64,000 bases of DNA from Papilionanthe hookeriana x Papilionanthe teres (GCA_022702705.1 CM040428.1:116668183-116732182); one strand, 5' to 3'. Shown: positions 9,188 to 20,676, numbered from the stretch's first letter. Made by a program: numbers and translations. Notes: generated from the sequence alone by a model not told the origin.

Positions 9188-11070
9188 TGATCCCCGATAA
9201 ATATATGTGCTTACAAATATGATATGAAAATTGACAATGGCGCCAAAAACTTGGAACCATCCGGTAAATGCAACGACACCAAAAACTTGACTCCGCTGGA
9301 TAAATGCACTGATGATTTTAGATATGAAAATTATGATTTTATAATATGTGATACTACGCAAGTATACGTACCGTTTATCAAGTAATATAGGACATTTTGA
9401 TTAAGCCCCGAGATATCGAACCCACAGGGAAAATGTAAAATCTTTAAAGAAATCAAAAAAAATATCTTTTTACTTTTTGTTATGGGTTTTGAAAGTATGT
9501 GTTGATTTTGAAAGGTTTTGAAAGTTGATTAGTCTTTTGAAATTTCCTTAAAAAAATGTTAAGCAAGAAATTAAAATTATAATAACTAAAAAAAACTCTA
9601 TGTAAAATCCTATTAACTAGAATATCTTTTTCTTTCCTTTTATAAAGTAGTAATAATTCTTAAAGTATTGTTGTGGAAGTATTTAAATTTGTTGTGACAA
9701 ATAGAAGCAAATGTGTTCTTTACCCTTACTTAGTTCTATAAAGAACATAAGTTAATTGGAAATTTTTATTATTTTAAATATGGTTAGGTAGGGAAGATAC
9801 CAGTCTCTCACTCTAGAGTTCCCTCGATTCCCACCACCTAGGGGCTAACTTCTCATAACAAAACTCAAAACTTCAAACCAAATTAGGGCCTATCACTCTA
9901 AATTTCTCTAATTTGACTCCCTTCCATAAAAATATCTTCTAATATTACATTCAATTATATGGACTACAATTCTTACCCATATAATTGCATGTGATTCTTA
10001 CTAACTTTTATGAGACATTATTGCATTGGATCTTACATAATCTCAAGAAATTTTACAACTTAACAGGCTAAATTAAGAAGTAAACAAAGTTTTTAGAATC
10101 AATATTCACAACTTCTTTCAACTTTTAAACACTTATACTTTCCACAACAATTCTTTATAAATTAATTACTTCTCCATTTAAGAAAGAAAAAGATAAAGTA
10201 AACTACTCATAATGCATTGAGAAAATACAAAAACACATTGATTTGAAATTAAAAACAATAAGAAAAATAACCAACAAAAGAAAGTATTAATAAAAAGATT
10301 AAAAGTAAACACTTATCTGAAAATCCTCTCCACAAGACTAAGGAAGTTCCTCTGAAACTTTGACTCTTCACTAAATTACTCCTTAGAGCAAGTCTCCCAA
10401 CTCCAATGACTCAAAATATAGACTTCAGAATTCAATAAAAACTAAACTAAAAGAAAGAAAATAAGTGGTAAGAAGAAGACTTCACTCCGACCCTTTTCTC
10501 CTTTCTACTCTCTACTCATACTCTTAGTAAAAACTCTCACAAAATAAAAGTAAAATACTGTAAAAACTCTCTTCAAAGTACAAGTGGAAGAGCAGTGGAA
10601 GAACAATAAAAAGACCCTTCAAAATGCAGTGGAAGAGCACTTAGTCATTCCTAATACTCTCTTTAAATAGTAAACCAAAAGGTGCCTTAGTGTCTCTTCA
10701 AAATGTGTCCAGATTCGATGTATCTACTAAGGAATGCACCCTTTCATTCAAATTTGTCGCCCAAAGGAAGTTATGGTAGTTATCACCAAGAGTTGCATCC
10801 CATCCCCTTTGAAATTGGCGCCAAATACATGATGATTTTGATTTTTAATCGTGGCGGCTAAGCGCTGGCCAGTGACGCTAGCGCCGATGCCAAAATTTTG
10901 ATTTTTCATTATTTTTGCTCCAAATTTGATCCAATTTTCCTCCTTTCATCATAACCATCCATTTTCATCAAACCTGAAGAAAAACACAAAATACCTTCCC
11001 TTAAAGTGAAATATCATTAAAAATAGGTATAAAAATGTGCATAAAAATACTATATATTTTAGGTTTATCA
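9188..11070 (-). repeat. Element D 3' LTR (1,883 bp)
   Basis: On the minus strand the LTR starts at 11,070 (TGATAAACC, against TGATACACC in the 5' LTR) and ends at 9,188 (GGGGATCA). It matches 20,700-22,596 along its length by eye, with small indels and substitutions. It contains the GC-rich dyad (10,853-10,890), the CGTATACTTGCGTAG block (9,352-9,372) and primer-site echoes at 9,232-9,254 and 9,269-9,293. A region near 10,560-10,650 repeats an AGTGGAAGAGCA phrase three times. Confidence 0.85.
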
Positions 11071-11088
11071 AAATCCCTCAAACTTAAA
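11071..11088 (-). promoter_or_regulatory. Element D polypurine tract
   Basis: On the minus strand AAGTTTGAGGGATTT directly adjoins the 3' LTR start. This is where plus-strand DNA synthesis is primed in Ty3/Gypsy elements. The same place in element E reads AAGTTTGGGGGATTT. Confidence 0.75.
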
Positions 11089-12586
11089 ATGTTACTTGTC
11101 CTCAAGTGACAATTAATCTCATAGAACATTTAGCATGAAAATTATGTAATGAGTTTCTTAGGAAGATAACAAAATTATGTTCTAGAAATGGAATAGTCCA
11201 ATTTAGAAAAACATTTAGTAATTAAAACCAACTTAAAGTTTAGAAAGTTCTTAAGTAAATGAAAATGACAAATATAAGTTTCTATCTAATTCAGAAATAT
11301 TTGTAGATTATTCAAAATATAGGACTCAAACACTTATTTTTCTCACTTAAAAATCTTTATTTGAAAAATAATTTTACTTACCATATTATAACCTTAAGCT
11401 TTAGATTTTCTCTGAACTTATATCTTAAACTTTAGGTATGAAACCAATTTTTGATTAGGCCCTTAAATTCTCAAGCTTCTCCTCCCTTTTCATATACTAT
11501 TTTTCACTTCTCTTTTTTTATATTAGGAAAAGGATTACTATATGTGGATAGACCTTTAATGATTTTGAATTTCACTCTTCCATTTAAAATAAAGGTCAGA
11601 TATACATCTTTCACTTAAAAATCATAATAATAATTTTTGAAAATTATTCTTCATTAAAAGAAATTTAAGCTTTGAAGAATAAAAGTCAAATCTTCTATTT
11701 ATCAAAAAATACAAAACTTCTTACTAAAGATAGTTTAACTTTATTTAACACTTCTTCATTAAGAAAATTTTAACTTTAAGTTTTTCATGATTACTATAAA
11801 TTTTAACTAAATTCTTTTATTCGTTTCTATATTCAAAATTTTGTTCCCCTAATATAACTTCATGTAAATAATTATTCTCAATCAAAAATAAGATTTATTT
11901 TTAAGTATTCTTGAGAATCAAATAAAATTTTAGGTTTTTGAAAAATCTTTGTTTTTAAAATCCCCCCCCCCAAAAATTTAATTTTTTTAATTAAGATAAA
12001 ATATTTAAGCATAAGAAATGATATATGGGTGAGAAATAAAAACTAACATATCATGCTTGCAGGAATTTTTAATATCCTAATATGCAAGTATAACAATTTA
12101 AATAACGGGAGTAAAATGAAATCAAATTTAGTTTTTTAGTTTTTTTTTTAATAAGAGAAGTAAAAATTTCAGAAGACTTCTACAGTAGTGGAGGTTTTCA
12201 AAACAAATACACACCAACTAAAATAACACACTGATACAGATAACAGATGATAGTGGAATTTGAAAAATTTTAAACATTTAGTTTCCTAAGTAGAAGTTTC
12301 CAATAGTGGTTTATAATCTCCTAACTGTTTTTGAATTAAGGTACACACTATTAAAAACTCTGACATAACATACACATTAAAACATTTACTATTACACACT
12401 ATCACAAAGTAACATATAAAACCACAATAAAACAACAACAATACCTGAATATGCATAATAGATAAATAGTATAACTACAATCTGCATATTATCAAGGTTC
12501 ACATCATAACACAATCATTAAACAAAACACTAGACAAAACAAACATCAATAACAACAACATCATAATAAAAATAAATAATACAAAT
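11089..12586 (-). other. Element D 3' non-coding region
   Basis: About 1.5 kb of very AT-rich DNA without a gene lies between ORFx and the polypurine tract. Its middle (11,470-11,600) matches the corresponding region of element E (48,650-48,800), including CTCAAGCTTCTCCT, a pyrimidine-rich run and a following GGATAG phrase on the plus strand. The region is therefore an old, shared part of the element and not random filler. Confidence 0.6.
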
Positions 12587-13737
12587 CTACTCATCATCCT
12601 CATCATCATCATCATCCTGCTCGTTCCAATCCATGGATGGCACATAAGGTATGTAGAATGGATGAGGTGGCATCTCAGCACTCTGATCATCTCTAATCAG
12701 TCTATCCAAATATTACTGATAACTCTCCTCATACTCATCGTGTTTCACAATAAATCTTTCTACATTGTCCATCTTACCATCAATATCTCTAACATGCTCA
12801 CGAGTAAGACTAACTTTTTTTTCAAAATTTTTCTTAATAAACCAGTCTGTGAATTAGTAGATGATGATGCACGTGAAGTAGAAGAACGAGAAGTAGATGC
12901 AGCAGAAGCAGAAACAGTAGAAGCCCCACGAAATCCTCCTCTCCAACCAAACTCTGAATGTACAGTGTAAGCACCAACGTTTGCACTGGTAATAGGTCTC
13001 AATGGTTGAAGTACCTCTTCCCAGGTTTCAAACTTCACTCCAGATCGTTCACATAGTGAATGAAGCAAGGAAGGAAATCCCATACCTACAGTAGTGGTGG
13101 ATCTAGCACTGTTTAAAATATAATCATAAATTATTCCTCCAATGTCAATAGGCTTCCTTTGTTGAATACAATGGTTCAACACAACTCTTTCTCTCTTTAC
13201 TTCACTGGTGTGGCTCGAAGGTAACAACGTAGATGAGATAAAATAATGCCATGCCTTAGAAATGACATTCAATTTGGAAGCAGGAAAGTTCACTCTTCTA
13301 TCATTTTTTATTTTCCATAACCCTCTTCCATCAGTAAAAAATTCCATGATCTCATCTAACTCTCCTTCTGAAGGATGATAGTTAGAATAAAAACAAAACA
13401 TGTCAAGAGGTACTCCATAAAAAGTATTGATTGCCCTAGAAGAAAAGTTAACTTCATTCCTCCTAACCATCACTTGATTTTCTTCTTTAGCAGGCAAATT
13501 TGCATAAAATTCTTGAACCACAAAAACAACAGCAACAACAGAGAAGCAACGGTAATTTTCCTAATTCCTTCTAGCAATCATTTCTTCAATTACCTCTCCT
13601 GGTTTGCTAAAAACTCGCTCAGGAATCAACTTATGTGACTGCAATGCATCGACGTTTCATTCCTCAGCCCTCAAACAAACAAATTTGTCAGAATCAAATT
13701 TCATCTTTTCTCGTGAATGCTTTGACTTTAGTGCCAT
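12587..13737 (-). pseudogene. Element D ORFx: post-pol plant-transposon-type protein, broken
   Basis: From the ATG at 13,737 the protein starts MALKSKHSREKMKFDSDKF, then RVFSKPGEVIEEMIARR, then the conserved core in the 253-residue frame 12,760-13,521: VVQEFYANLP, VNFSSRAINTFYGVP, FPASKLNVISKAWHYFISS, VLNHCIQQRKPIDIGGII. The tail is Ser/Thr-rich and, after a frameshift at a T run (about 12,815), ends in a run of Asp/Glu. Two in-frame stops lie upstream of the core. It resembles the domain I know as 'putative plant transposon protein' (PF20167-like). No signal peptide or membrane helix is visible, so it is not an obvious env. Confidence 0.65.
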
Positions 13738-14601
13738 CTCTAAAAATTCACGAAAGATTCACCATAAATTCCAAAATCAAACTAAACTTGCTAAATTATC
13801 TTCCAAAAGATATTTTCTCTAAATCTAAGCAATTTCTCAAGTTTTTCCTCAAATTTTCACCATGAATAATGATTTTATGATTTTCCATAATGTACTCAAA
13901 ATACATAGTGAAAATAAAAAAATTTTACTTAGGAGTAGTGCTCTTACCTCTAGGAATCCAAATCTAATAATTTTTGTTGAGATCGACTCTTAAATGATCC
14001 TCAATATGATGCTTAGCCTCTCTTTCGCAATAGACCGAAGGTTGAAGACGATGCGGCGGTTTAAAAATGACATTTTTTGGGTTTTTAACTGTTGGGAACC
14101 AATTTTCGCGAACTGGAGTCTAAGCGCGAACTATCGGCGCTTAGCCACGAAATATGGCGCTTAAACGCCGGCTCTTTGGCGCTTAGCCGACAATACCCAA
14201 ATTTTCATAATAATGCTATATGCACTAAATCACTTGGTTAATATATAAGCACTAAACACAAACTTAGAGGATGAAATTCTCTAAATACAAGAGACATTAA
14301 TCTTAAACTGATAAGTATACACCTCTAGGATATAACCATCACATCATCAGGCTCAGTTAATATATAAGCACTAAACACACTAAACATGAACTCACAAGAA
14401 CACTAAACATAACACATAAGAACACTAAACAAATAAAAACAAAACATTCTTAATTCCATTCTCCATTAGGCGGAATATATCTAGGATCACTATTATTTTC
14501 ATTTGACCCTTCTGGAATTTAAATTTGATAGAACGGGCGATAATCGTTCATTCTTACATCATCTTCTTCAATCAATTTGTTCTTCACAAACATCGCCTTA
14601 T
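13738..14601 (-). other. Spacer between small ORF and ORFx in element D, with dyad cluster
   Basis: No gene is seen. It contains a cluster of GC-rich dyad words at 14,119-14,190 and, at 14,218-14,360, two imperfect copies of an AATATATAAGCACTAAACAC phrase. Confidence 0.55.
14119..14190. repeat. GC-rich dyad cluster, D family, internal copy 1
   Basis: The cluster contains CTAAGCGCG, GGCGCTTAGCC, GGCGCTTAAACGCC and GGCGCTTAGCCG within 72 bases. The words are inverted or direct copies of the same GGCTAAGCGCC dyad found in the D LTRs. Confidence 0.8.
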
Positions 14602-14853
14602 CTATTTCTTCCACGTACCTTGAATGATGAATTGCATCTTGAGTTGCCATCCCATGTGTTCCAAAAGTAAGTTAGTATAATTGATCTTTGCTTCCATTGA
14701 AGTCACTCGGGCTTCAATTTTTGCAATCATTTCTGCAATACCCTGAATACTAACAGCGAGATAACCATTAAATAACTCTTTAGCACTATCACTAATGAAC
14801 TTACTTTTATCAGAATCTTGCTTCTTCTTCATCTCATTCTCCCAGGAAGACAT
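14602..14853 (-). CDS. Small coiled-coil protein between pol and ORFx of element D
   Basis: This 83-residue frame starts MSSWENEMKKKQDSDKSKF. It has a heptad-like, charged helix from about residue 30 to 70 (IAEMIAKIEARVTSMEAKI). Its helical character and the short MGWQLKMQF phrase resemble the C-terminal helix of E ORFx (DHIDWRMKEHF in one copy, HIDQRIGGLERR in the other). It may thus be the detached C-terminus of a second ORFx copy whose core was lost. Spacers with GC-rich dyads flank it on both sides. No family was recognised. Confidence 0.4.
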   Translation of the reverse strand: MSSWENEMKKKQDSDKSKFISDSAKELFNGYLAVSIQGIAEMIAKIEARVTSMEAKINYTNLLLEHMGWQLKMQFIIQGTWKK

Positions 14854-15056
14854 GATGCACTCAAAATTCTCTTCTTAAGACTCAGAAATGAAAATAGGAC
14901 TTGGGGCAAGTGTTTCTCTTAAGTCAGATCCTTTTTATAGACTTGGGAAGTGTTAAATCTATCCCAAGACGTTTAGAAACTCCAAAATAACTCCCAAAAC
15001 TTGTCCCCAATGATCTAGGCTTCTAGATCCACATTTTTCTCATTTTTTATAACTCT

Positions 15057-15092
15057 GACGCCTAAGCGCCAACTAGTCGGCGCTTAGCCGCT
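15057..15092. repeat. GC-rich dyad cluster, D family, internal copy 2
   Basis: Two arms, CCTAAGCGCC and GGCGCTTAGC, are separated by AACTAGTC and can form a long imperfect hairpin. The words match those in the D LTRs. Confidence 0.8.
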
Positions 15093-15286
15093 AGTGCACA
15101 ATTTAGCACAAGTTTGCTAAGTGTCCAAATTTTCATTCTGACTTCTCTAAATCATCAATTAAGGTCAAATAAACTCTACTTAAGTTTAAAAACTCCAAAT
15201 TACTATCACTAAAAACATAAAAACAAACCAAATAAAGCAAACAAAACACACTAAACAAACATAAAGCAAAGCACACCGATAAATAT

Positions 15287-15331
15287 GGGTTGCCTCCCAC
15301 ATAGCGCTTGTTTTAACGTCTTTAGCCTGAC
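15287..15331 (-). promoter_or_regulatory. Conserved post-integrase block of element D
   Basis: On the minus strand: GACGTTAAAACAAGCGCT, then TGGGAGGCAACCC. The equivalent block lies just downstream of integrase in element E (53,890-53,934). I know this AAGCGCTT...GGGAGGCAACCC phrase as common in plant Athila-like elements. Its job is unknown. Confidence 0.6.
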
Positions 15332-15540
15332 ATACCCAGAACTCATTCTGAGTGACCCAACATCAAATTATTATCAGATTTAGATTTATTGACTGAAAAA
15401 TATGGTTTAAGTCTATGTCCGTTAACTTTAAATATTCTTCCATTCTTAGGATCTTGAATATCTACAGCTCCTTAAGAATAAACTTTTATCACAATAAATG
15501 GACCCATCCACCTGGACTTAAGTTTTCTAGAAAATATTCT

Positions 15541-16480
15541 CAATCTAGCATTATATAGTAAAACTGGTTGTCACGGTACAAGATTTTTGGTAAGAATCTT
15601 CCGATCATGCCATAACTTCATCTTTTCCTTATAAATCTTAGCATTTTCATAAGATTCATTCCTTATTTCTTCAAGCTCATTCAATTGCAATAATCTTTTT
15701 TCAGTAGCATATTTCATATTATAATTGAACTCTTTAATAGCCCAATATGCTTTATGCTCAAGTTCAAAAGGTAAATGACAAGCTTTTTCAAAAATCAGCC
15801 TATATGGGGACATTCCTATAGATGTTCTGTATGCAGTCCTATAGGCCCACAAAGCATAATCCAGTTTGATTGACCAATCCTTTCTATTTGGATTAACAGC
15901 TTTTTCCAATATTTATTTAATTTCAAGATTGGATAATTCAACCAAACCACTTGTCTGCAGATGATAAGCAGTAGCAATGAGATGATTAATATGATATTTC
16001 TTTGCTATCTTCCCAATAATCGCATTTTTAAAATGACTTCCCCCACCAGTTATGATTACTCTTGGTATTCCAAATCTGCAAAATATATTCTTTTCTAAAA
16101 ACTATGTAACACTGTCAGCATCACATCGAGGTAAAGCAATAGCTTCAATCCATTTGGAAACATAGTCTACTGCTATAAAAATATAAACATTTCCGAAAGA
16201 TGGTGTAAATAGTCCCATAAAATATAGTCCCCTAACATCAAGTATTTCAACTTCCAACATATAATTGAGGGGCATCTCATTTCTTATAGAAATATTGCCT
16301 ATATGCTGACATCTATCACAATTTTTAATATAAACATTCACATCCTTAAAAATTGTTGGCCAATAAAATCCTGATTGTATAATTTTATATGCAGTTTTAT
16401 CACTTCCAAAATGTCCCCCATAATTAGAATCATGACATTTTTGAATAATTTCATAAGTCTCTTCCAAAGGTACACATCTT
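15541..16480 (-). pseudogene. Element D integrase, broken, catalytic Asp residues lost
   Basis: The frame 16,102-16,467 has the H2C2 zinc finger (CHDSNYGGHFGSDKTAYK...CDRC) and the beginning of the core, where WGLDFMGPF is changed to RGLYFMGLF (first catalytic Asp to Tyr). After a frame change the second motif reads ITGGGSHF (Asp to Gly). The frame 15,571-15,909 carries the core end and C-terminal part (NPNRKDWSIKLDYALWAYRTA, LPFELEHKAYWAI). Integrase would insert the DNA copy; this copy cannot be active. Confidence 0.8.
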
Positions 16481-16524
16481 CGAATTAAAAGATCCTTTCC
16501 TTGTTTATATAAAAATGGGTCATC

Positions 16525-17350
16525 CTAAAAATAAGTCTTAGCATCAGACAAAAATTTCTTCTCTTCATGGTATGTGAAACCATAGGGTATAATATTACTA
16601 GCAATAAAGTTTACTATGTCTGCATACCACGGAACACGTAATTCTTCAACATTGAATAGTTTTTCATCAGGAAAATGTTCATTAATTTCTTCAATATCAC
16701 AGAAAGGTTTTTCAATTTCAAGCCTGAACAAATGATCAACAATTTGATTATCAGAACCCTTTCTATCTACTTTCTCAAAATCAAATTCTTGCAAAAGAAG
16801 AATCCATCTTATCAGTCTTGGTTTTGCATCATTTTTCTTCATTAAGTGTTTAATAGTAGAATGATCAGTATGCACCACACATTTAGCTCCAATTAAATAT
16901 GATTGAAATTTATCAAAGGCAAATACTATAGCTAATAACTCTTTCTCAGTAGTGGTATAATTAATTTGAGCTTCATTAAGAGTTTTACTAGCATAATAAA
17001 TTACTTTGAAAATTTTATCATATTTCTGACCTAAAACAGCACCAATAGCATAATCACTAGCGTCACACATTAATTCAAAAGGTTTTTCCCAATTTGGTGA
17101 TTAATTTTTCTTTAAATATTTCAAAGGCTTTGAGGCAATCATCATCAAAATTAAAAATTGCATCCTTTTCCAGTAAACGACAAAAAGGTTTTGTAATCTT
17201 TGAAAAGTCTTTGATGTAACACCTGTAGAATCCAGCATGTCCTAGAAAACTTCTAATTCCCCTTACATTGGTTGGGTAAGGTAAATTAGATATAACTTGA
17301 ATTTTTGCAGGATCTACCTCCAAAACTTTTTTTGAAATCCGATGTCCCAA
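16525..17350 (-). pseudogene. Element D RNase H and RT connection domain
   Basis: The frame 17,075-17,350 holds the end of RT (RGIRSFLGHAGFYRCYIKDFSKITKPF). After a frameshift near 17,075, the 181-residue frame 16,525-17,070 holds the RNase H domain: MCDASDYAIGAVLGQK, then YTTTEKELLAIVFAFDKF, CVVHTDHSTIKHL and ADHL-like VDHLFRLE. The family's usual catalytic residues (D, E, D) are visible. It joins integrase through a linker of about 60 residues. Confidence 0.8.
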
Positions 17351-18216
17351 AACAATTCCTCCTCGCTACCATAAATTGACATTTTTCCCGATTAAGGACC
17401 AAATTAGTTTCTTCACGAGCATTTTAGAACTTTAGATAGATGTTCTAAACATGATTCAAATGAAATTCCAAACACTAAAAAGTCATCCATAAAAACTTCA
17501 ATCCCTTTTTCAATCAAATCACAAAAAATAGCCATCATACATCTCTGAAATGTAGCAGGGGCATTACATAAACCAAAGGGCATTCTTCTAAAAGCAAACG
17601 TACCATAAGGACTGGTAAACCTAGTTTTCTCTTGATCCTCAGGAGCAGTTTCAATTTGGTGGTAACCAGTATATCCATCCAGAAAGCAAAAGTATTTATG
17701 CCCAGCCAGTCTATCTAACATTTGATCTAGAAAAGGGAGTGGAAAATGATCTTTTCTTGTGGCAAGGTTTAATTTTCTATAATCAATGCATATTCACCAC
17801 CCTATAACTTGTCTTGTTGGTATCATTTCATTTTTCTCATTAACACTCACAGTGACTCCTCCTTTCTTAGGAACACAGTAAATAGGACTAACCCATGCAC
17901 TATCTGAAATAGGGTAGATAATTCCAACATCCAACCATTTTAAAATTTCTTTCTTAACAACGTCTTTCATGATAGGATTTAATCTCGTTTGGGGATCAGC
18001 CCGCAGTTTCCAATTATCTTCCATAAAAATTCTGTGCATACAAATTGAAGTACTGATTGCTTTAATATCAGCAATTGTCCATCCAAAGGCTTTCTTGTGC
18101 TTCTTCAAAATTTTAAGTAAACTCTCTTCTTCTTTTTCAGTTAATTGAGAGGAAATTATAACAGGCAAGGTTGAGGATTCACCTAGAAAAATAAACTTCA
18201 AATGATCAGGAAGCAT
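17350..18216 (-). pseudogene. Element D reverse transcriptase, frameshifted
   Basis: The frame 17,794-18,216 has SICMHRIFMEDNWKLRADPQ and SDSAWVSPIYCVPKKGG. A frame change at about 17,790 leads to the YRKLNLATRKDHFPLPFLD-type region and then to 17,413-17,721 with FCFLDGYTGYHQI, FRRMPFGLCNAPATFQR and the catalytic box VFMDDFLVFG, which keeps both Asp residues. A further frame change follows near 17,410. The RT active site is intact in sequence, but the reading frame is not. Confidence 0.8.
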
Positions 18217-18246
18217 TTTTAGCTCAAGTTCAAGAGGTTTTTCAAT

Positions 18247-19009
18247 TTATGGACCATAAGATTCATCTTTCTCAGTCATATCCAACAATTTAAAACTTTC
18301 ACAAATAAACTTTAAATCTTTCTCTTGAAAATCTTCAAAATCAAGTAACTCCTCTTCTTGCTTATATTCCAATTCTTCTCTTTCAGCTTTCTCTTCATAC
18401 GTTGATTTGAAATGACATTCACTTAAATGTAACATTCTGATCATTAACCCTCATCGTTAATTCCCCTTTTTGCACATCTATCATGGCTCTGCCTGTAGCT
18501 AGAAAAGGTCTCCCCAAAATTTTGGGTATCTCTTTATCTTCCTCCATATCCAACACAATGAAATCCACAGGAAAAATAAATTGATCCACTTTTACCAAAA
18601 CATCTTCAATAACTCCTTTAGGATATGTGATCGAACGATATGCTAATTGCAGAGTTACAGTAGTTGGGGTTATTTCTCCTAGTCCCTGTCTTTTGAATAT
18701 TGATAGAGGCATAAGGTTAAGGCTTGCACCCAAATCACATAAAGCTTTTCCACAGAATCTTTCTCCGATTGCACATGGAATTGTGAAATTACCAGGATCT
18801 TTAAGTTTTTCAGGAAGCTTTATCTGAATTATCACACTGCACTCCTGACAAAGTGCAACAGTCTCATTTTCTTCAGACTTCCTCTTTTTATTAAGAATAT
18901 CCTTCATAAATTTCGCATAGCTTGGCATTTGTTCTAGGGCTTCAGCAAATGGAATATTAATGGTAAGCTTCATTAATATCTCCAAGAATTTTGAAAATTG
19001 CTTATCCAA
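18247..19009 (-). pseudogene. Element D protease (retropepsin) and linker to RT
   Basis: In the 196-residue frame 18,419-19,009 the active-site motif is CDLGASLNLM (residue ~90) and the C-terminal hydrophobic motif is ILGRPFLATG (residue ~165), followed by ELTMRVNDQNVTF. These define a clan AA protease of the Athila type. The next frame, 18,247-18,444, carries the acidic linker (EEKAEREELEYKQEEELLDF) that leads to RT. Upstream, FAEALEQMPSYAKFMKDIL is the conserved gag-PR junction helix. Confidence 0.8.
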
Positions 19010-19989
19010 CTTTTGTTGACGAAGTCTCTAAGGAAATGGAGGTGGTGGTTTTTCTAAATCAACCTTAGGTGGAGAAATAGGTCTTTCCAAAACTTTTGGA
19101 GCGTCCTCTTTAGGTCTTTCAATCTCTTCTTTCTCTACTTCAGTTTCTTTTTGAACTCTACCTTCCAATTCTTTTGCACTTCTCAGTTGAAATGCTTTTA
19201 CTTATTCTTTATTCTTTTCTCTTGGATTCACTTCAGTATTACTTGGAAGCATTCCTTAGGATCTATTACTTAAGGCATTTGCAATTTGTCCCAATTGATT
19301 TTCAATATTTCTAATGGTTGCTCCTTGATTTTGTAATTGATTTCCCATATGTGGTACTTCTTCTTCCATAAACAACTTCTTCTCCTTATTTTGTAAAGCA
19401 TTGTTATAACCTGAAGGATAAGTTAATATATTATTATTATTACCTTGGTTGTTCTAATTCCCCAATGGGTTTACTTGGGTGTTCCCCTATTGTTGATTAA
19501 CACCACCCTAATTATTGTTATTCCAGTTAAAATTTGGATGATTCTTCCAACCTAGGTTATAATAATTGGAATATGGGTTGTTAGGTTTGATTATAGCATT
19601 CACAGTTTCTGGTGAAGAATAAGAATCAACCATTTGGCCTAATGAAGTTTCTTCAATCATGAGATTTGGCTGAGAAATATTCATCCCAAATTGGTTATCT
19701 TCCTTGATACAACAACAACTTGATTTGCTAACATTGTAAAAGCATCATTCTCATAAACACTGGCTACCTTTTTAGGATTTAACCTTTCAGAAGGCCATTG
19801 AAAATTATTAGTAGCCATTTCTTCAATTAAAGCATAAGCATTAGAAAATGGTTTAGACATTAATGATCCACGAGCTGCAGCATCGATGATTGATCTAAGA
19901 GATCCAACTAATCCATTATAAAAAGTTTGAATTATTAACCAATTTGGTATCGCATGATGTGGACATTTTTTGAGGAGATCTTTAAATCT
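19010..19989 (-). pseudogene. Element D gag C-terminal region and gag-PR linker, degenerate
   Basis: No long open frame, but readable fragments in order: MSKPFSNAYALIEEMATNNF, QLGQIANAL-type and an Asn-rich NPYSNYYNLGWKNHPNFN stretch with Pro/Gly. These match the better-kept region in element E (57,921-58,600). No CCHC knuckle is seen. Several stops and frame changes occur. Confidence 0.65.
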
Positions 19990-20576
19990 TTACCATGCTT
20001 CATATATTGATTCCCCTTCAAACTGACAAAAAGATGTTATATCATTTCTCAACTTAGCAGTCTTATATGGTGGAAAATATTTAGCAAGGAACTTTTGTGA
20101 CAGTTCACCCCAAGTTCTAATTGATCCAGGTTGTAACGAGTGTAACCATATTTTAGCTTTATCCCTTAGTGAGAAAGGAAAAAGTCTAAGTCTAATAGCA
20201 TCATCCAAAACACCATCATATTTAAATGTAGTACACAACTCTAGAAAATTAGTAAGATGCAAATTAGGATCTTCAGTTGTTGCTCCCCCAAACTGAATAT
20301 TTGATACCATTTGGATAATAGCAAGTTTAAGCTCAAAAGAATTAGTAGCTACAGCAGGGTTTTGAATACTACCACAAAATTCATCTATTGTAGGGTTAAC
20401 ATAATCTCTTAAAGGTCTTAATTCTTGATGGATGCCTACATTTTGATCTTGATGATTTGCCATTTCTTGAATATTTTTATCTTTTTCTGTATTTTTAATT
20501 TTTTTGATTCTTCTGATATTTCTTTCTAATTCAAAATCGTAAGGCACAAGTCCTTCAGAACCTGAACTACGCATAC
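19990..20576 (-). pseudogene. Element D gag, N-terminal two thirds open
   Basis: The ATG at 20,576 is chosen because MRSSGSEGLVPYDFELER is shared by G (MHSSGSEGLMPYD) and, with changes, by E and F; nine upstream codons are open but not conserved. Downstream are the phrases RDYVNPTIDEF, TTEDPNLHLTNFLELCTTF, LRLFPFSLRDKAKIWLHSL and TWGELSQKFLAKYFPP, the Retrotrans_gag core. The frame breaks at YEAW after about 195 codons. Gag forms the virus-like particle. Confidence 0.8.
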
Positions 20577-20676
20577 AACAATAAAACAAAACAAAACACA
20601 ACACACTAACAAAAATAAAGAAAAGTAAAAAATTTAAAATTTCTTAATTCTCTTTAAAATGCAATTTATTTGTTTT

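Larger units (their letters stand above)
14854..15540 (-). other. Spacer between integrase and small ORF in element D
   Basis: No gene is seen. It contains the dyad cluster 15,057-15,092 and the conserved AAGCGCT...GGGAGGCAACCC block at 15,287-15,331. Confidence 0.55.

Noticed and set aside
9013..9361. Overlapping frames on both strands at 9,013-9,361 and 20,634-20,948
   Set aside because: They lie in LTR ends made of repeated primer-site-like units; repetitive peptide, no coding signal.
12587..13737. ORFx as a retroviral-type env gene
   Set aside because: The position fits, but I see no signal peptide, membrane helix, cleavage site or glycosylation pattern in D or E copies. I therefore call it only a post-pol protein.
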